DNA from: Haliea sp.
GTDB lineage: Bacteria > Pseudomonadota > Gammaproteobacteria > Pseudomonadales > Halieaceae
Reading direction: 5' to 3'
DNA: 12,887 nucleotides
NCBI GenBank assembly: GCA_016704305.1
Contig: JADJAL010000021.1
Span: 1 to 12,887, forward strand
The translations under genes and the position numbers were made by a program. Under the pieces are notes generated by a model. That model did no database searches. It worked only from the letters and a program-made list of their open reading frames with translations, and was not told the origin of the DNA. This document shows, piece after piece, positions 1-8,801 of this stretch. Numbering within the stretch: position 1 is the stretch's first letter; each line of letters opens with the position of its first letter.

Positions 1-1793
1 GCCGAGGGCCTCATCGTTACCACGCTGGTTCCAAACATCGGCACCGGCGTTGGCGAGCAGGAACAGTTGGCATGCAGCGCGCAGCGCCGCGCGTCAGGCA
101 GGCTGGTATCCCGGGCCAGACGCTGCTTCAGCATCGCACGGTCGCGGGTTCTTTCACCATGCACCAGTCCGCCGCTGCGGCAGTATCCAGCATCAGGTTG
201 GGTCGGAGTTGCCAGGGCTGCCACAGAGCGGTGCACCGCTGCGGCCGCGCCCGGGATCGCCATTCCTTGCAAACTCTGACCAGTAGCTGCGCATCTGTGC
301 GCCGAGGAAGTCGCGCCCCGCTGAATTGTCATCGCTGCACAGTCCTGGCACAGGCGTGCCGCCGTCGAAGTCGATGAAAATGTACGCGACCTCGAGGCCG
401 TAAAGTGACGCCGAGCAGTTCGCTGAAATCGACCAGAAAATGATGCGCGCCCTCATCCCAGTCCAGCGATAGGCGAAAACCGGTTGCGGACTGTTGGCGG
501 TGATGATGCTGGCGGCGGTGTCCACCGACAGCGCTCCAGTTGTCATCCAGTAGGCAGGAGGTTGAAGGCCTGCGGTGGCGGATCCTTGATGTGCGGAAGA
601 AAGCCGAAACGGCGCTCGACTTGAATCCGGTTCTGCGCCAGGAACAATTTCATCCCATCGCGGGTTGGAACCGATGATCACCGCACACTGTTGCGCAGTG
701 TTCGGGTCGCGGAACACCTGGTAGAGCGTTTCCTGTGGCAATACCGTGCCGTCGCGGAACCCTGCGGCGCGAATACATGCCCGCGCCGCCGCCGATGACC
801 TGCAGAATGCCTGCGCAGCGCAAGCGCATACATAAAGCTGCGGATGTGGCCTCGGCTGACATCCAGTAATTGCGCGCCTGGCACCCTTGGCGTCGGTCGC
901 GAGGCCGGCCTGATTCAGCTGCAGGAAAGCCATTCCCGGGAACTGAGTTTCATCCCTGGTTGGGCGTCATCGTGAAGAATTCTCTGCCCGCCAACGCGGC
1001 GTGGTGCTCACCGGAACCGCTCTGTGAGATCGCCCGGTGGAACAGGCCTTTTGCCAGCGGAGAGGCGAGCAGTGCATACACATTGCGGCCACCGGCAGAC
1101 TCGCCAAAAATAGTGACGTTGTCCGGATCACCGCCAAAGTTGGCAATATTATTTTGCACCCACTGCAACGCGGCGATCATATCCAGATTCGCATAGTTGC
1201 CGCTGGCATCGAGTGCGTCGCGGCCCTTGCCGCGCAGCGCCGGATGGCTCATCCAGCCGAAGAAGCCGAGTCGATAGTTGATAGTGACCACCACGACCTG
1301 CTCGCCTGCGGCAAGCCTGCTGCCGGGGTAGGTGTTGGCGGTACCGATGGTATTGCCGCCGCCGTGAATCCAGAACATCACCGGCAGCTTTTCCGTGCCT
1401 AAGCTGCTGTTTGCGCGCGGCGCCCATACATTCAGATAGAGGCAGTCTTCGCTACCGACTACGGCACCGCTGTCATCGGGCAGGCCATCGAGCGGACCCG
1501 ATAATTGTACGCAGGGATCTCGAAACGCGGTGGTTTCCCGCGCCTGCGTCCAGGGTTCCACGGATTGCGGCGCACGCCTGCGCAATTCGCCGAGCGGAGG
1601 AGACGCGAACGGAATGCCCAGCCCAGGCGAAGGTGTTGTCTGCGTCGCTGCTGCCGATCACAGTGCCTGCAGTCGTGTCGCGTGCTGTCGGGGTTTGCCG
1701 ATCGCACTGCCGGTTCGCGTGCGGGCGATGGCCAGAGATAACCGCGAGCGCCGCAACAGCGATCAGTAGCAGAATAACGACGCTCTTCTTCAC
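1..1793 (-). pseudogene. Type-B carboxylesterase/lipase, multiply frameshifted, runs off the left edge
   Basis: Serine hydrolase of the carboxylesterase type-B (acetylcholinesterase-like) family, expected to cleave carboxylic esters in the periplasm or at the membrane. It begins with GTG at 1793 behind AGGAA; residues 1-20 (MKKSVVILLLIAVAALAVIS) form a signal peptide or anchor. In order I read DNTFAW, then IPFASPPLGELR, SEDCLYLNVWAP, the oxyanion-hole stretch WIHGGGN, NYRLGFFGW, the nucleophile elbow GESAGG (codons at 1088-1105) and HRAISQSGS. Later pieces include MKLFLAQNRIQVERRFGF, VFAYRW and QMRSYWSEFARNGDPGRG, the usual C-terminal landmarks. These lie in different frames. Breaks occur near 1622 (an extra G in TGGG), 950, 664 (an extra C), 568 (a lost G), around 430-470 and below 240. 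The last readable stretch, NQRGNDEALG, is near the normal end, so little is missing at the left. Family is certain; whether the gene is truly dead is not. Confidence 0.85.
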
Positions 1794-1840
1794 GGCCGGA
1801 TTCCTGTGTCAAATGGGTGATTCGCGTTGCGTTAAACTCT

Positions 1841-2650
1841 TTATGGCTCGGAGGGTATTTGGTGCCTAGGATTTCCGGCCAGTCTTCCATCGGTATGAAC
1901 GGATAGAACGCCAACGCGATGCCTTCTTGTATATTGGTTTCGTTATCAGGATATTGCGCCTGCGTATATAGCGTCCGGTGGAGGAGCGGCTGTCAATTGC
2001 ATCGGTGGCGTCGATGCCGCCGCGACTCGAGAATACCGGCTCCAGTTGCATGTTGTAGATGCTGACCTGCAAGGAGACCACGGCAGCCAGCATGTTCCAG
2101 TCAAAATCGGCACTGACGCCGTCGCCAGGGCCCTGCAGGGTCGGTGTGCGGGACACGCCATCCCAGCGCGCCACGTGCTAGGTCCGCCGCTGGAGGCGAC
2201 CTCGAGTTCCACCAGATCGGTGAAGATAAATGCGTCAAGTTTGGTGGATGCCTGCATTTCGTCCCGCACCTGGTGCATGATCAGGGGGAACGTCTTGCGG
2301 TTGAGTTTGCCGCTGGTTGGGTCGATCGGATTGCCGAACGCGCGCACTGCGGTGTTCCAGTGTTGCTCGAAATCGCGCTGGGACAGGACTTTGAAGCCAT
2401 TGTCCTTCAGGTACTGGGCAACACTGGCATCAATGCGTGGCGCTTCCTTCTCCAGGTAATTGCGCGATTGCGAACCCAGGTTGACGTGGGCGATGACCAC
2501 GGTTTTTATCGGGTTGGCATCCAGTTTGGCCTGGTCTATCTGGAACGGGAAGGTGGTCGGGTTGTGAGTGGGTGTGCCGCTGCACGCGACCACAAGTGCC
2601 GATGCTGCGAGAAGGGCGGCGAGGCGGTAGTGGGAAAGTAGACGACGCAT
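1841..2650 (-). pseudogene. Predicted outer-membrane lipoprotein of unknown function, frameshifted
   Basis: I do not recognise the family. The frame opens further upstream, but ATG at 2650 is the better start because it puts MRRLLSHYRLAALLAASALV directly before a lipobox (VVAC, Cys23), a signal peptidase II site. The mature part reads IKTVVIAHVNLGSQSRNYLEKEAPRI at about residues 48-73, then VAQYLKDNGFKVL and a segment with FIFTDLVELEVASSGG. The frame then shifts near 2180 and continues as HVARWDGVSRTPTLQGPGDG and NMLAAVVSLQVSIYNMQLEP. It shifts again near 1948 into NETNIQEGIALAFYPFIPME and DWPEILGTKYP. If one more C is missing near 1855 the protein would end at 1841, about 270 residues long and 47 bp before the carboxylesterase start; that end is inferred. 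Same strand and close spacing suggest co-transcription with the esterase. Confidence 0.6.
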
Positions 2651-2715
2651 GTAAAATTCCGATCCATTATGGTGGCGGTCATGGTAGCAAAATCTGTAAC
2701 GGGACACAGCGATAA

Positions 2716-3534
2716 ATGGCGACAGATTTGTATGTGAAACAGGCCGGTGACGGACCGGCAGTCGTGTTATTGCATGGTTTGTTTGGTGCCGGCGCTAATC
2801 TCGGTGCGCTGGCGCGTGCACTGCGAGCGACGTACTCGGTGTTCAGCGTGGATCTGCCCGGACACGGCAGATCGCCTGGATTGCAAACCCGACATTGCCG
2901 GCGATGGCCGAAAACTGCGGCTGTGGCTGGAGGAACTTGGGTCTGTCGCGCGCGCATTTCGTCGGCCATTCGCTGGGGGGCAAAGTGGCAATGGAGTTGG
3001 CGCTGCAGCAGCCAGGGCGGGTGTCGTCATTGACAGTGGCAGATATCGCCCCCGTTGCATACCAGGCGCACCACAATGCGGTATTTGCCGCGCTGGAAGC
3101 GGTGGCCACGCGTCCGTGCACCAGTCGTGAAGAAGCGGGCGCACGCATGGCGCAGCACCTCGACGAGGACAGCGTCATACAGTTTTTGTTAAGCAGCTTG
3201 CAACGCGATGCGCAAGGCCATTATCACTGGCGTTTTGATCTGTCGGGACTGCGCGCGGCCTACTCCGGCGCTGTTGGCTGCACCCGGGGGTGGCCGGACC
3301 TATGCCGGCCCGGTGCTGCTTATCAAGGGCGGCGCGTCCGGTATATCCAGCCGCAATTCTGGCCGGCTGTGCAGCAGCTGTTTCCGGCGGCAACCCTTGA
3401 GGTCATGCCAGGCTGCGGCCATTGGCTGCACACCAGAGAAACCGGTACTGTTCAACAGCATTGTCACGCAATTTCTGGTATCGCTGGAACAGCGTCAGTC
3501 CGATGCACCAAATAACAATCTGCAAGAGAACTAG
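2716..3534 (+). pseudogene. YbfF-like alpha/beta hydrolase (acyl-ester/thioester hydrolase), frameshifted
   Basis: Cytoplasmic alpha/beta-hydrolase of the YbfF esterase group, about 270 residues when the frames are joined. The N-terminus in one frame has GPAVVLLHGLFGAGANLGAL (oxyanion HG) and VDLPGHGRS. A second frame carries AHFVGHSLGGKVAMELAL, the nucleophile elbow GHSLGG (2964-2981), then VADIAPVAYQAHHNAVFAAL, which is the YbfF hallmark IAPVDY region. Then come MAQHLDEDSVIQFLLSS, YIQPQFWPAVQQLFP and MPGCGHWLH with the catalytic histidine. The natural C-terminus is in another frame (EKPVLFNSIVTQFLVSLEQR to the TAG ending at 3534). I place frame breaks near 2872, 2930, 2945, 3270, 3340 and 3437. 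The two at 2930 and 2945 cancel, turning an expected NLRLWLEELGL into NCGCGWRNLGL. It diverges from the lipoprotein gene over 65 bp and is followed after 6 bp by the DUF3301 gene. Confidence 0.8.
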
Positions 3535-3540
3535 ACAGCT

Positions 3541-3868
3541 GTGAATTTCACCCTCGGGGATGTGGTTTTTAGTGTTTCGCGCTGGGCGCGTTGTGCCTGC
3601 ATTTTTTGTCGGCGGTGCGCGTGCGCGAACTGGCTGTACAGGCGGTGAATCGCGCCAGCGAGCGCGACGATTTCAGTTGCTGGACCAGTCCGTGCATGTG
3701 CAGCGCATTTCGATGAGCCGCGATGAGACAAGGCGTTGGCGCATCTGGCGGCAGTACCGCTTCGACTACAGCTATGACGGCGTAGAGCGCCGCCAGGGCT
3801 TTGTGATCATGCTGGGCAAGCAGTTGCAGTCAGTTGTCGTCTCGGAGAAAAGCCCGACCCTGCACTAG
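3541..3868 (+). pseudogene. DUF3301 family protein, frameshifted near its N-terminus
   Basis: Small inner-membrane-anchored protein of the DUF3301 family, function unknown. The likely start is GTG at 3541, giving VNFTLGDVVFSV. The hydrophobic segment continues in a second frame as ALCLHFLSAVRVRELAVQAV and NRASERDDF, and the soluble part continues in a third frame from about 3680 as QLLDQSVHVQRISMSRDETR, RWRIWRQYRFDYSYDGVERR and QGFVIMLGKQLQSVVV, ending TAG at 3868. The arrangement (one short TM helix, then LLDQ and YRF.YS.DG..R..G) is the usual DUF3301 pattern, at about 108 residues. Breaks lie near 3580 and near 3678 (a missing C before CAGTTGCTGG). It sits 6 bp after the YbfF-like gene, so the two probably form an operon, and it converges on the aldehyde dehydrogenase with only 11 bp between the stop codons. 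Confidence 0.75.
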
Positions 3869-3879
3869 CAGTTGAAGCG

Positions 3880-5326
3880 CTATTTTTTAATCTGCGACTC
3901 CAGCATGTTCGCCACTTTCTGGCCGTAGGGCGGCAGGGTGCCGGCCAGTTTGGCCATGTCTACAAATCCTTCGCGGTAGACGCCGCGCGCGTGGCTGAAT
4001 GTGCGGAACCCATCGCGGCCGCGGTAGTTGCCCATGCCGCTGTGTCCGCTGCCACCAAACGGCAGATCGTCACATGCCACATGCAGCGCGATTGCGTTTA
4101 CCGCCACGCCGCCGGAATGTGTTTCGTTGATGACCTTGTCCTGTTCCGCCTTGTCCCTGCCGAAGTAATACAGCGCGAGCGGGCGTTCACGGGCGTTGAT
4201 GAAATCGATCACGTCCTGCAATTTGTCGTAACTCTTGATGTTCAGCAGCGCGCCGAAGATCTCATCCTGCATGCACGCCAGTGCGTCGTCGGGGTTAACC
4301 ACCAGGTGCAGCGCAATTTTATGCTCTTTCTTGCTGGAGAACTCCTCACCGGGTGGGCATAGCGGAATGACGCGAGCACCCTGTTTCGTAGCCTCGGTGA
4401 TGTAACCCTTCACGCGATCGAAGTGGCGTTCATTGATGCAGGCGACGAAATCCGGGTTGCCCTGTACGGTGGGATATTGCTCGGCGATCACTGCCTTGCA
4501 GCGATTGATAAACGCTTCGAGGCGACTCTGGGGAACGAAGCAGTAGTCCGGGCTGACGCACAACTGGCCGCCGTTCATCGACTTGCCGGTGATGATCCGC
4601 TCCGCCGCCTGGTGGATATCGCAGTCTTCACCAACGATGACTGGCGACTTGCCACCCAATTCCAGCGTGACCGGCACCATGTTCTCCGCCGCCGCGCGCA
4701 TCACCAGACGCCCGATGCTGGTCGCACCGGTGAAGATCAGGTGGTCCAGCGGCAGCGCGGAGAATGCCGCGCCCACCTCCGGCCCGCCGGTTACGACGCT
4801 GATTTCCGATTCCTCGAAATACTGCGCAAATAGCTTATGCATGATGTCGGCCGTGTGCGGCGTGTACTCGGACGGCTTGATCATGGCCCGGTTGCCCGCG
4901 CCCAATACATCGGCGAGCGGGCTGAAGATCATGTTCACCGGCACGTTCCACGGCGTCATGATGCCGACCACACCCAGGTTGATAGTGCACATGCGCCTTC
5001 GCTCCCAGGAAGTTCATCGGCATGAAGGGCGTGCGCTTCTCCGGCTTCATCCATTTTTTCAGGTTTTTCTTCACGAACTTCAGGCTGCCCACCGAGTTCA
5101 TCACATCGGTCATCAGCGTCACGTATTTGGAGCGACAGCCGAAGTCCTTGTTGACGGCCTCGCAAATGGCTTCCTTGTTGTCGACCAGCAGGGCGATGCA
5201 GCGATCAATGCGGTCGATGCGGGTTGCGAGCGCGACCGGCCCCTCCGCGCGAAAGGCGCGGCGCTGGTTGTCGAGTATCGCGCGCAGTTCGGTGGCTGCA
5301 GAACTGTCCTTTACTGATGCATTCAT
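3880..5326 (-). CDS. Coniferyl-type aldehyde dehydrogenase, one frameshift
   Basis: NAD(P)-dependent oxidation of an aldehyde to a carboxylic acid in the cytoplasm; closest in style to coniferyl aldehyde dehydrogenase (CalB-like). ATG at 5326 is preceded by GAGGAA. The first 117 residues (to AKAHVHYQP) are in one frame, the remaining ~365 (from LGVVGIMTPWNVPVNM) in another, joined near 4979 where about two bases seem lost; together ~482 residues, the normal length. Visible motifs are the nucleotide-binding FTGATSIGR, the general base in LELGGKSP, the catalytic cysteine in MNGGQLCVSPDY (codon 4558-4560), DEIFGALLNI, and the C-terminal LPFGGSGHSGMGNYRG. It begins 21 bp after the GMC dehydrogenase stop, implying co-transcription and a two-step alcohol -> aldehyde -> acid route. 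The physiological substrate cannot be read from sequence; aromatic, terpenoid and alkyl aldehydes are all possible. Confidence 0.88.
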
Positions 5327-5347
5327 GTCGGATTCCTCGTGGTTTGG

Positions 5348-7053
5348 TCACACCGTGGCAGTTGCTGCCGCTTTGCGCGTGCTGCGCCTGGGCTGCTGCT
5401 CGCTGCTTCGCTCTGGCAATGTGATTTTGACACCGGCGTCCTGCAGCAGCATGTCCGCGCATTTCTCGGCGATCATGATGGCTGGCGCGTTGGTGTTTCC
5501 GGAAACAATGGTGGGCATGATAGACGCGTCTGCGACTCGCAGGCGCTGCACGCCGTGCACACGCAGTCGCTCATCGACCACGGCCATGCTGTCGGAACCC
5601 ATTTTGCAGGTGCCTACGGGGTGATACACGGATTCTGCCTCCGAGCGGACATAGTCGAGGATTTGTTCATCGCTCTGCGCCAGCGGCCCCGGTCGAAACT
5701 CCGTTCCTCTGTATTTGTGCAGGGCGGGGGCCAGGAAAATTTCCCGTGCCCGGCGGAATGCGGCCACGATGGCGCTGCGATCGTTTTCGGTATCCAGGTA
5801 ATTGGCGCGGATGGCCGGCGCTGCCGCAGGGTCCGCGCTGCGGACATGCACGCTGCCGCGACTTTCCGGTCGCAGGTAGCACACGGTTGCAGTCGTGCCG
5901 GGCGTGGGTTTCAGGTTGCCCTTGGCGTCCGGTTCGCTGGCGGCCGGGGCGAAGTGAATCTGCGCATCGGGCCTGCCAACCTTTTTATGCGTGCGCAAAA
6001 ACACCCCGACCTGGGCCGCCGGGTGCGCGAGCAGGCCGCGGCCTTTTAGCAGGTATTTGACGATGTTGTTGAACAAGGCCAGCGGTCGGGTTTCCTCGTA
6101 AAAAGTCGGCACGCCGTCCAGCCCTTGTTGGATGTTGATGGTCAGGTGATCCTGCAGATTCTCGCCGACGCCGGGCAGATGCTGCCTGACTGTTATACCC
6201 AGAGTTTGCAGATGTGCCTGGTCGCCGATACCCGATAATTCCAGCAGCTGCGGCGAGTTGATCACCCCGCCGCAGAGAATGACCTCGCCACGGGCATAAG
6301 CGCGCTCGACCGGCGCATGCTTTTGCCGGTGAGGCGGTATTCCACGCCGACGGCCGCGTCATTTTCGATCAGGATTTGCTGGCACAATGCGCCGGTGATG
6401 ATAGTCAGGTTGGGGCGATTCTGGCACTGCTTCAGGAACGTGCGCGCAGTGCTCTGGCGTTTGCCCCTGCGAATATTGGTCTGGTAGTACCCCGCGCCCT
6501 CCTGCGTGGCGCCGTTAAAATCGGTGTTGTAGGGGAGATCGCTTTGTATTGCCGCCTGAATGTAAATATCCGCCAGATCCAGTTTCTGCTCGTCAGCCAC
6601 GTCTTCCACCCACAGCGGTCCGCCGTAGCCGTGGTAGTCGTTGGCGCCCTCGGCTTTGTGTTCTGAGCGTTTGAAGTATGGCAATACGTCTTCGTACGAC
6701 CAGCCGGCATTGCCGAGTTCACTCCAGTGATCGTAGTCCTCACGCTGTCCGCGAATGTAGACCATGCCATTGATGCTGCTGGTGCCGCCGAGCACTTTGC
6801 CGCGTGGCCAGGCGATGCGGCGGTGGTGCATGTTCGGTTCTGGCTCGGTCTCGTAACACCAGTTGACCTTCGGGTTCTTCATCAGGAAAGCGAAGCCCAA
6901 AGGGATGTGAATTGGAGGGAAATTGTCCTTGCCGCCTGCTTCGAGGAGCAGCACCTTGCGGCTGGCTTCGCGCGACAGGCGATATGCGAGGGCGCATCCA
7001 GCGGAGCCGGCACCGACAATGATGTAATCGTAAGTTGAACGGGATTCGACCAT
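5348..7053 (-). CDS. GMC-family FAD alcohol dehydrogenase (AlkJ/choline-dehydrogenase type), one frameshift
   Basis: FAD-dependent oxidation of a primary alcohol to an aldehyde, typically passing electrons to the respiratory chain. ATG at 7053 is chosen over an upstream GTG at 7077 because AAGGA lies 8 bp before it and the FAD fold starts at once: YDYIIVGAGSAGCALAYRLS with GAGSAG at residues 14-19, then VLLLEAGG. GMC signature 1 is PRGKVLGGTSSINGMVYIRG; signature 2 is around GGVINSPQLLELSGIG. The active-site region near the end has YHPVGTCKMG and VSGNTNAPAIMIAEK. The frame breaks near 6318 inside KSxHAPVERAYARGEV, where a single C appears lost; repaired length is ~567 residues, slightly long because of a basic, Ser/Arg-rich C-terminal tail. 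It is the first gene of a two-gene transcript with the aldehyde dehydrogenase and is divergent from the TetR gene. Confidence 0.9.
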
Positions 7054-7133
7054 AGGTTGCGTCCTTTTTGTCAGCACTGATGCGGGGAATTTTCGCTATG
7101 GGTGTGCGAAGCGCCTGTTCCCGGAAATAGACA

Positions 7134-7161
7134 AATGTACAAAAAGTGATTATTGTTCATT
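7134..7161. promoter_or_regulatory. Imperfect 28-bp palindrome, candidate TetR operator
   Basis: In the 140-bp divergent gap between the GMC dehydrogenase and the TetR gene, the arms AATGTACAAAAA (7134-7145) and TTATTGTTCATT (7150-7161) are inverted repeats matching at 10 of 12 positions around a 4-base spacer. Size and place fit a TetR-family operator that could control both directions. It lies 33 bp upstream of the tetR start and about 80 bp upstream of the dehydrogenase start. That the neighbouring TetR binds it is an inference. Confidence 0.5.
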
Positions 7162-7193
7162 AATTCCAGTCGGTCAAGGCGGCGGTTGCGGCA

Positions 7194-7799
7194 ATGCCGG
7201 ACAAGCAGTTCAGCGCACTAAACTATGACGATCCAATGGTGGCCAGGATACTGGACGCGGGGGAGCAGTGTATCCACCGGTTCGGCATCCGCCGCACCTC
7301 CATGGGGGAAGTGGCGCGGGTGGGTAAATTGTCGCGCGGTTCCATCTACCGTTACTTCAGCGCCAAGGAGGCGCTGGTCGAGGGGATAATCAGGCGTCGG
7401 CAGGAAGCGTTCCTCAATCGCACGGAAGCGCTGTTGGAGAAAGAGACGAGGCTGGTGGATAAGCTCACGCTGGCAGTTTTGGCCGGTCGCAAGGATATGC
7501 AGGAGGGAATATTCGCCGCACTGGCCGAAGTTGAACCGGAAACCCTGGCCATGATGTTCCTGGACCCTCGCTTTTATCACCGCAGTGTATCTTTCTGGCC
7601 ACCGCATGTGCGACTGGCGCAAGAGGCGGGAGAGGTTGCCGCTGCGTTGGACGTCGTCTTCGTAACCGACTTCATCGTGCGCCTGGCGGTATCGCTCGTC
7701 ATGTTCCCCACAATCGAAGTCGATCTGAGGTCCCGAAAATCCCTGCATGCCTATTTGCAGCAGGCATTGCGGATGGGCCTTGGCGAGAATGGCCTTTAA
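7194..7799 (+). CDS. TetR/AcrR-family transcriptional regulator
   Basis: Intact 201-residue DNA-binding regulator. The N-terminal TetR helix-turn-helix spans about residues 15-62: ILDAGEQCIHRFGIRRTSMG, then EVARVGKLSRGSIYRYFSAK, ending in the conserved IYRYFSAKE. The C-terminal ligand and dimer domain (about 70-201) is diverse, as usual. ATG at 7194 is the first start compatible with the HTH; upstream GGCGG is a weak ribosome site. It is transcribed away from the GMC/aldehyde dehydrogenase pair and shares the palindrome-containing gap, so it is probably the local repressor, releasing on binding an alcohol, aldehyde or related compound; the ligand is unknown. Unlike its left neighbours it has no frame damage. 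No clear terminator follows. Confidence 0.9.
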   Translation: MPDKQFSALNYDDPMVARILDAGEQCIHRFGIRRTSMGEVARVGKLSRGSIYRYFSAKEALVEGIIRRRQEAFLNRTEALLEKETRLVDKLTLAVLAGRKDMQEGIFAALAEVEPETLAMMFLDPRFYHRSVSFWPPHVRLAQEAGEVAAALDVVFVTDFIVRLAVSLVMFPTIEVDLRSRKSLHAYLQQALRMGLGENGL

Positions 7800-7907
7800 C
7801 GCGCTGTGCTGTACATTGCGGGCGCGTGGCGCCGGACGCGAGCGCATTTATTTCAGTAACTTTGTTTCCTAATCGAGAGATTCTGTAACACTCGTCGTAG
7901 ACATCAT

Positions 7908-7930
7908 TTTTCCACAGAATCTGTGGATAA
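7908..7930. promoter_or_regulatory. Head-to-head pair of DnaA-box matches
   Basis: TTTTCCACA (7908-7916, + strand) and TGTGGATAA (7922-7930, i.e. TTATCCACA on the - strand) both fit the consensus TTWTNCACA and face each other across 5 bases. Including the flanking G and C they make a near-perfect inverted repeat, TTTTCCACAG / CTGTGGATAA. A third box lies about 90 bp to the right. Binding by DnaA is inferred from the motif only. Confidence 0.5.
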
Positions 7931-8015
7931 CTCAGTGAGTAAATTGTTCAGCAGGCCTTCAAACGCCACGTATCTGGTCATTGTTACAAATTGATTAAAA
8001 TTCTGCATCACACAG

Positions 8016-8024
8016 TGTGCATAA
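8016..8024 (-). promoter_or_regulatory. DnaA-box match
   Basis: TGTGCATAA reads TTATGCACA on the minus strand, an exact match to TTATNCACA. It shares the AT-rich gap with the head-to-head pair at 7908-7930 and points the same way as the second box of that pair. Confidence 0.4.
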
Positions 8025-8240
8025 CATTTGCGAAGGTGCTACTTCAAGTAACTTTCGCATTTATTTTTGCAACACCCCGCCAGCTAAACCGAGGTAACAT
8101 TTCTTTCGGCATTTATAAAAGCACTACATTTGCAGTATTTCTGTCATCGTCAAGTATTTTTGTGGATGTTACCGTTACGTGACACTGTACTGGTTACGGC
8201 GTGTCTTGATGCAACAATGTGACAGTGGAGGACCGAAAGT

Positions 8241-8597
8241 TCAGTCGCCGCAGTAAATACAGCCGCTGGTGCAGGTCTCGCGGATTTCAATTTTACTGAG
8301 TTGCGGTAAGGCCGGTTTGAGTTGGCGCCAGATCCACTTGGCAATATTTTCACTGGTTGGATTCTCGAGGCCGGGTATGTCGTTAAGGTAGTGATGATCC
8401 AGTTGCTCGTAGACGGGTTTGAATTTTAATTTCAGTTCAGCAAAGTCCATGACCCATCCGGCGGGCTCGGGCGCATCACCGCTTACGACCAATCGTACGT
8501 GGAAGGAGTGACCATGCAGTCGTGCACACTTGTGCCCGGCAGGCACATTGGGCAGGCGGTGCGCAGCCTCGAAGTGAAACTCTTTGTAGATTTCCAT
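8241..8597 (-). CDS. queD: 6-carboxy-5,6,7,8-tetrahydropterin synthase
   Basis: Second step of queuosine (7-deazaguanine) synthesis: 7,8-dihydroneopterin triphosphate is converted to 6-carboxytetrahydropterin, releasing acetaldehyde and triphosphate; cytosolic zinc enzyme. The 118-residue product closely follows E. coli QueD: FHFEAAHRLPNVPAGHKCAR, then LHGHSF, GWVMDFAELK, LDHHYLNDIPGLENPTSENI, and ETCTSGCIYCGD. Zinc ligands are His13, His28 and His30; the catalytic cysteine is Cys24 in GHKCARLHGH; the second catalytic segment is DHHYLN (67-72). ATG at 8597 is chosen because homologues start just before (I/F)(Y/F)KEF; the frame stays open upstream to 8681 but those 28 residues have no counterpart. 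No strong ribosome site is visible. It faces away from the tRNA pair; the encoded tRNA-Asp(GUC) is one of the tRNAs that receive queuosine. Confidence 0.95.
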   Translation of the reverse strand: MEIYKEFHFEAAHRLPNVPAGHKCARLHGHSFHVRLVVSGDAPEPAGWVMDFAELKLKFKPVYEQLDHHYLNDIPGLENPTSENIAKWIWRQLKPALPQLSKIEIRETCTSGCIYCGD

Positions 8598-8755
8598 GTG
8601 CGTGTGCTCGGAGTTTTTAACTGTGAGTGGGCGGATCTTCGGTGCGCGTCGCACTAATCCTTGTGTTCCCAGGCTGTGCAATTCGTGCGTATTTTACTAC
8701 TAAAATCAAAGGCTTTTAAAATCACCGTTTTTTTCGGAATTTCCCGAACCAGGGA

Positions 8756-8783
8756 TTGACCACTCAAGCAGAATCTCTATAAT
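8756..8783 (+). promoter_or_regulatory. Sigma-70 promoter of the tRNA operon
   Basis: TTGACC (8756-8761) and a perfect TATAAT (8778-8783) are separated by 16 bases, with the expected start near 8790. The bases after the -10 box are GCGCG, the GC-rich discriminator typical of stringently controlled stable-RNA promoters. The preceding 60 bases hold A/T tracts (for example TTTTAAAATC, TTTTTTT) that could act as an UP element. Confidence 0.8.
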
Positions 8784-8801
8784 GCGCGTTCTCGGATTTT
8801 G

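Larger units (their letters stand above)
7800..8240. other. AT-rich intergenic stretch without a convincing gene
   Basis: About 440 bp between the convergent tetR and queD genes, clearly richer in A+T than the flanking genes, especially 7860-8170. The only open frame (63 codons from 7991) has no ribosome site and a composition like non-coding DNA. It contains three DnaA-box matches, listed separately. Near its right end GTGACACTGT (about 8179) and GTGACAGTGG (about 8219) form an imperfect direct repeat. I see no tRNA, riboswitch or strong terminator. Confidence 0.6.

Noticed and set aside
1459..1914. 151-codon reverse open frame across the lipoprotein/esterase junction
   Set aside because: Its first ~30 codons are the third frame of the lipoprotein; the rest is an out-of-frame reading of the carboxylesterase.
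7991..8182. 63-codon forward open frame in the AT-rich gap
   Set aside because: No ribosome site, composition follows the AT-rich background, no recognisable motif.
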